Of a stretch of DNA of 64,000 nucleotides, positions 61,900-64,000 are shown piece after piece. A program made the position numbers and the translations under genes. The DNA is from Anseranas semipalmata (Eukaryota; Chordata; Aves; Anseriformes; Anseranatidae): assembly GCA_013399115.1 (NCBI GenBank), contig VXAA01005608.1, positions 1 to 64,000 of the forward strand, written 5' to 3'. Every line of letters begins with the position of its first letter. Positions within the stretch are counted from its first letter, which is position 1. The notes under the pieces are model-generated. The model had not been told where the DNA came from, did no database searches, and saw only the letters and a list, made by a program, of their open reading frames with translations.

Positions 61900-64000
61900 T
61901 AAACAATTACATCCTGGTTCCCTTGCTAGAATAGAGATTTCAATGCAGACAAGGAGGAGTACACAGTGCACTGTGCCGGGAGCCAGGGCTCCCTGAGATG
62001 GATCTGAACTCCCCCAGGATTCACAGGGTCCAAGAGCTGGGAAACTCAATGCTCAGCATTGTGATATCTGGAGCCCCTCTGTGGGTCTAGCAGTCAGGCC
62101 ATCCATGCTCATTCTGGGCTTCACCCAAAAGGTGGCAAAATCAGTGACAGTCTTTTCTTTAGCAAATGGACTCTGCTTCTGCATGCGGAGGAATCCAAAG
62201 CACACACCCCACCAACACTACCAAATACCCTTTATGTTATCAGCTAACCATGCAAGGTTTGAAGCTAGCTTGAGATAAAAATTCTCTGTTTCTCCAAATT
62301 GCCACCTTTCCATAAATCAGGGTGTTAGATTTTTGTCTGTGGTAAATAACAACTTCAAATGCTTATTTTTAACGTATAGGATTTTTCTTAAAGAATCACC
62401 ACCAGAAAACACAGATTTTATTGCTGTATGCTGTGCCATTTTTGAGTTTTAGCGTCCATATAGATGGAGTTTATAGTTAGAATACAGCTAAGTCTGTGTC
62501 TGATTATTATATTCCACAGAACCTTCCTTTATTGTTACTGCCAGCTTCACTCTAGGGGCACTCAAAGACTTGGGCCATTGTATGAAAGGTTCTTATGTAT
62601 GAATAGTCCCTGCACCAGAAGAGATAGTGAAAAACATTTTGATTCATTTGAGTAAAAAGACTCCTCTAGCACTATGCAGTTACAGTCTGGAGATGAACTT
62701 TGCATGCCCCTTCTCCCTACTAAAGAAAAGAGAATTTAGGTTACCACAAAATAGAGGCAGCAACTATGCTCAAGTGCAGCTGTTAGATCTGAGCAGATAA
62801 TGGCAGCAAGTAAACAGCAACATTCTCTGCTGCATCCAACCTCTGTGTGCCAAATCTGAGCTCAAAGCTCATTGCTATGACCAAAAGAAAAGAATAGAGG
62901 ATGCTCATCTCCAGTTCTCTCTCTGTTCTTCAATGTACAGGATGTTTTGGTTCTCCTAGGTTATCTTTAGGTATCTTAGTTACCATTAGTTATCGTTTGC
63001 ATAGTTTCTGATTTTCCCATTGCAGACCCTGGAAATCATATACCTAAAACTAAAATTTTACTTCTTTCTCAGTTCCTATATCTATATATATGCAACAATT
63101 TTGCAGACACTGTGCTCTTTCCACTTCCAATTATTTCCTTTCTAGTACCCTAATTTTTTGTTTATTGCACTCTCTCTCTTTAAATTCGGTTCATCTCCCC
63201 ATTTACAAATTCCCCCGTACGTTCAGTTTAATAAAGTTCTTTGCAACTCAGCTTAGCTGTCTTCACAATAGTTCTCTCTGTACCTTGCAGCACTCAGAGC
63301 AGACCAGTTGATTACCAGAAATAAGGCATGCATCAGACTGAATGGTTTGGTTGCTATTCCTTAGCATAATGCCAGGTCTCTCACATATAAATTATGAATC
63401 AGCCTTTGGATTCTTCTGCCACAGATCAGTCACTGCAGGCCAGACCCCTGGTATAAGTGGCAATGCTAGACCAAGAAACTCCTTTATTTACAAAGTTTGC
63501 AGACAAAATGACCTGCCTGGAAACTGGGGTAGTGATGTAGATTTAGTTTTTTTATGTTAGAGGATGAAATGAAGAAATAGTTTACTTTTTTTTTTAATGA
63601 GTTTTATCATACTATTGCTGCAGCAAACAGCTATACGCATAATAGTTTGACAAGCAGTATCTGAAGTGACACCCGATTAGCAGCCAGGGGAGGGAGGCAT
63701 GCAGGTGAGTTACAAGGATTGAAAGTAAAGCGGCACAGGGTCAGATCTTTGGATTCGCCTGGGGTTTCGCAAGAAGGAACTGCAAGTTCCAGCCTCTGAG
63801 CTGGAGGGCTCCTGACTGACTAGGTTAGTCTTTCAGGTGTTCGTGAGCTTGGTGTTCAGCTCCCTTGTTTGCTCAGTTAATTAAATTTTCTGTCTTTGCA
63901 GGCGGGTTGGCACTCAACTTCATGCATCACTGTCAGCATTTAGTTATTGGGCTGCACCAACTCAGCGCAGGACCTGATCCCTTGAGCGCACAAAGAGGAA

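Larger units (their letters stand above)
61318..64000. other. MC5R upstream region, no recognised gene
   Basis: It contains a CTCF-like motif at 61424-61440, a purine-rich microsatellite at 61850-61899, and a perfect + strand splice donor (63705) and strong acceptor (63899-63900) close to the right edge. No open frame resembles a known protein. Confidence 0.5.

Noticed and set aside
1..64000. tRNA, rRNA or other structured RNA genes
   Set aside because: I looked for tRNA A/B-box-like pairs and obvious conserved RNA sequences and saw none that I could support by eye.

Overview
This is a vertebrate nuclear genome window, almost certainly from a bird. The base composition is AT-rich, gene density is very low, and there are two assembly gaps (runs of N at 27124-27184 and 45061-45132). 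Several copies of the sauropsid CR1 retrotransposon show the diagnostic CR1 3' ends (octamer ATTCTGTG or pentamer ATTCT repeats), and two LTRs belong to what I recall as a common avian endogenous-retrovirus family. No prokaryotic, plasmid or phage feature is present.

Only two protein-coding genes can be identified with confidence. Both are single-coding-exon class A GPCRs of the melanocortin family. MC2R, the ACTH receptor, is on the + strand at 19872-20831 (319 aa). MC5R is on the - strand at 59209-60186 (325 aa). They point towards each other, about 38 kb apart. From memory, this convergent MC2R/MC5R pair is also found in mammals, so it looks like an old linkage. Both have a strong splice acceptor shortly 5' of the start codon, so each very likely has upstream non-coding exon(s). 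For MC5R, a TATA-box candidate lies about 1.1 kb upstream of the ATG. Both gene products couple to Gs/cAMP; MC2R is expected to need the accessory protein MRAP, which is not encoded here.

Layout: 1-19.7 kb is the MC2R upstream region, with a CR1 tail at the very start and some splice-site-bounded open frames of unknown status. MC2R and its 3'UTR occupy 19.7-21.3 kb. Repeat-rich intergenic DNA runs from 21.3 to 58.7 kb. It holds a rearranged antisense LTR at 23.4-23.8 kb, a poly-A-ended GC-rich block to 24.4 kb, an N gap and GC-rich island at 27.1-28 kb, a CR1 fragment at 29.0-29.7 kb, a solo LTR at 29.8-30.7 kb, a CR1 tail at 31.8-32.0 kb, a TAAAA microsatellite at 41.1 kb, an N gap plus purine decamer repeat at 45.1 kb, a GC-rich island at 50.0-50.35 kb, and an antisense CR1 at 57.5 kb. 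MC5R with its 3'UTR and upstream promoter candidate occupies 58.7-61.4 kb. The last 2.5 kb holds a perfect splice donor/acceptor pair on the + strand near the edge.

I did not find a convincing new biological system. The best leads are a tyrosine-to-phenylalanine change in the (N/D)PxxY motif of MC2R, an MC5R-like third intracellular loop in MC2R, and a phase-compatible chain of candidate exons on the MC2R strand that could form an alternative transcript skipping the MC2R coding sequence.
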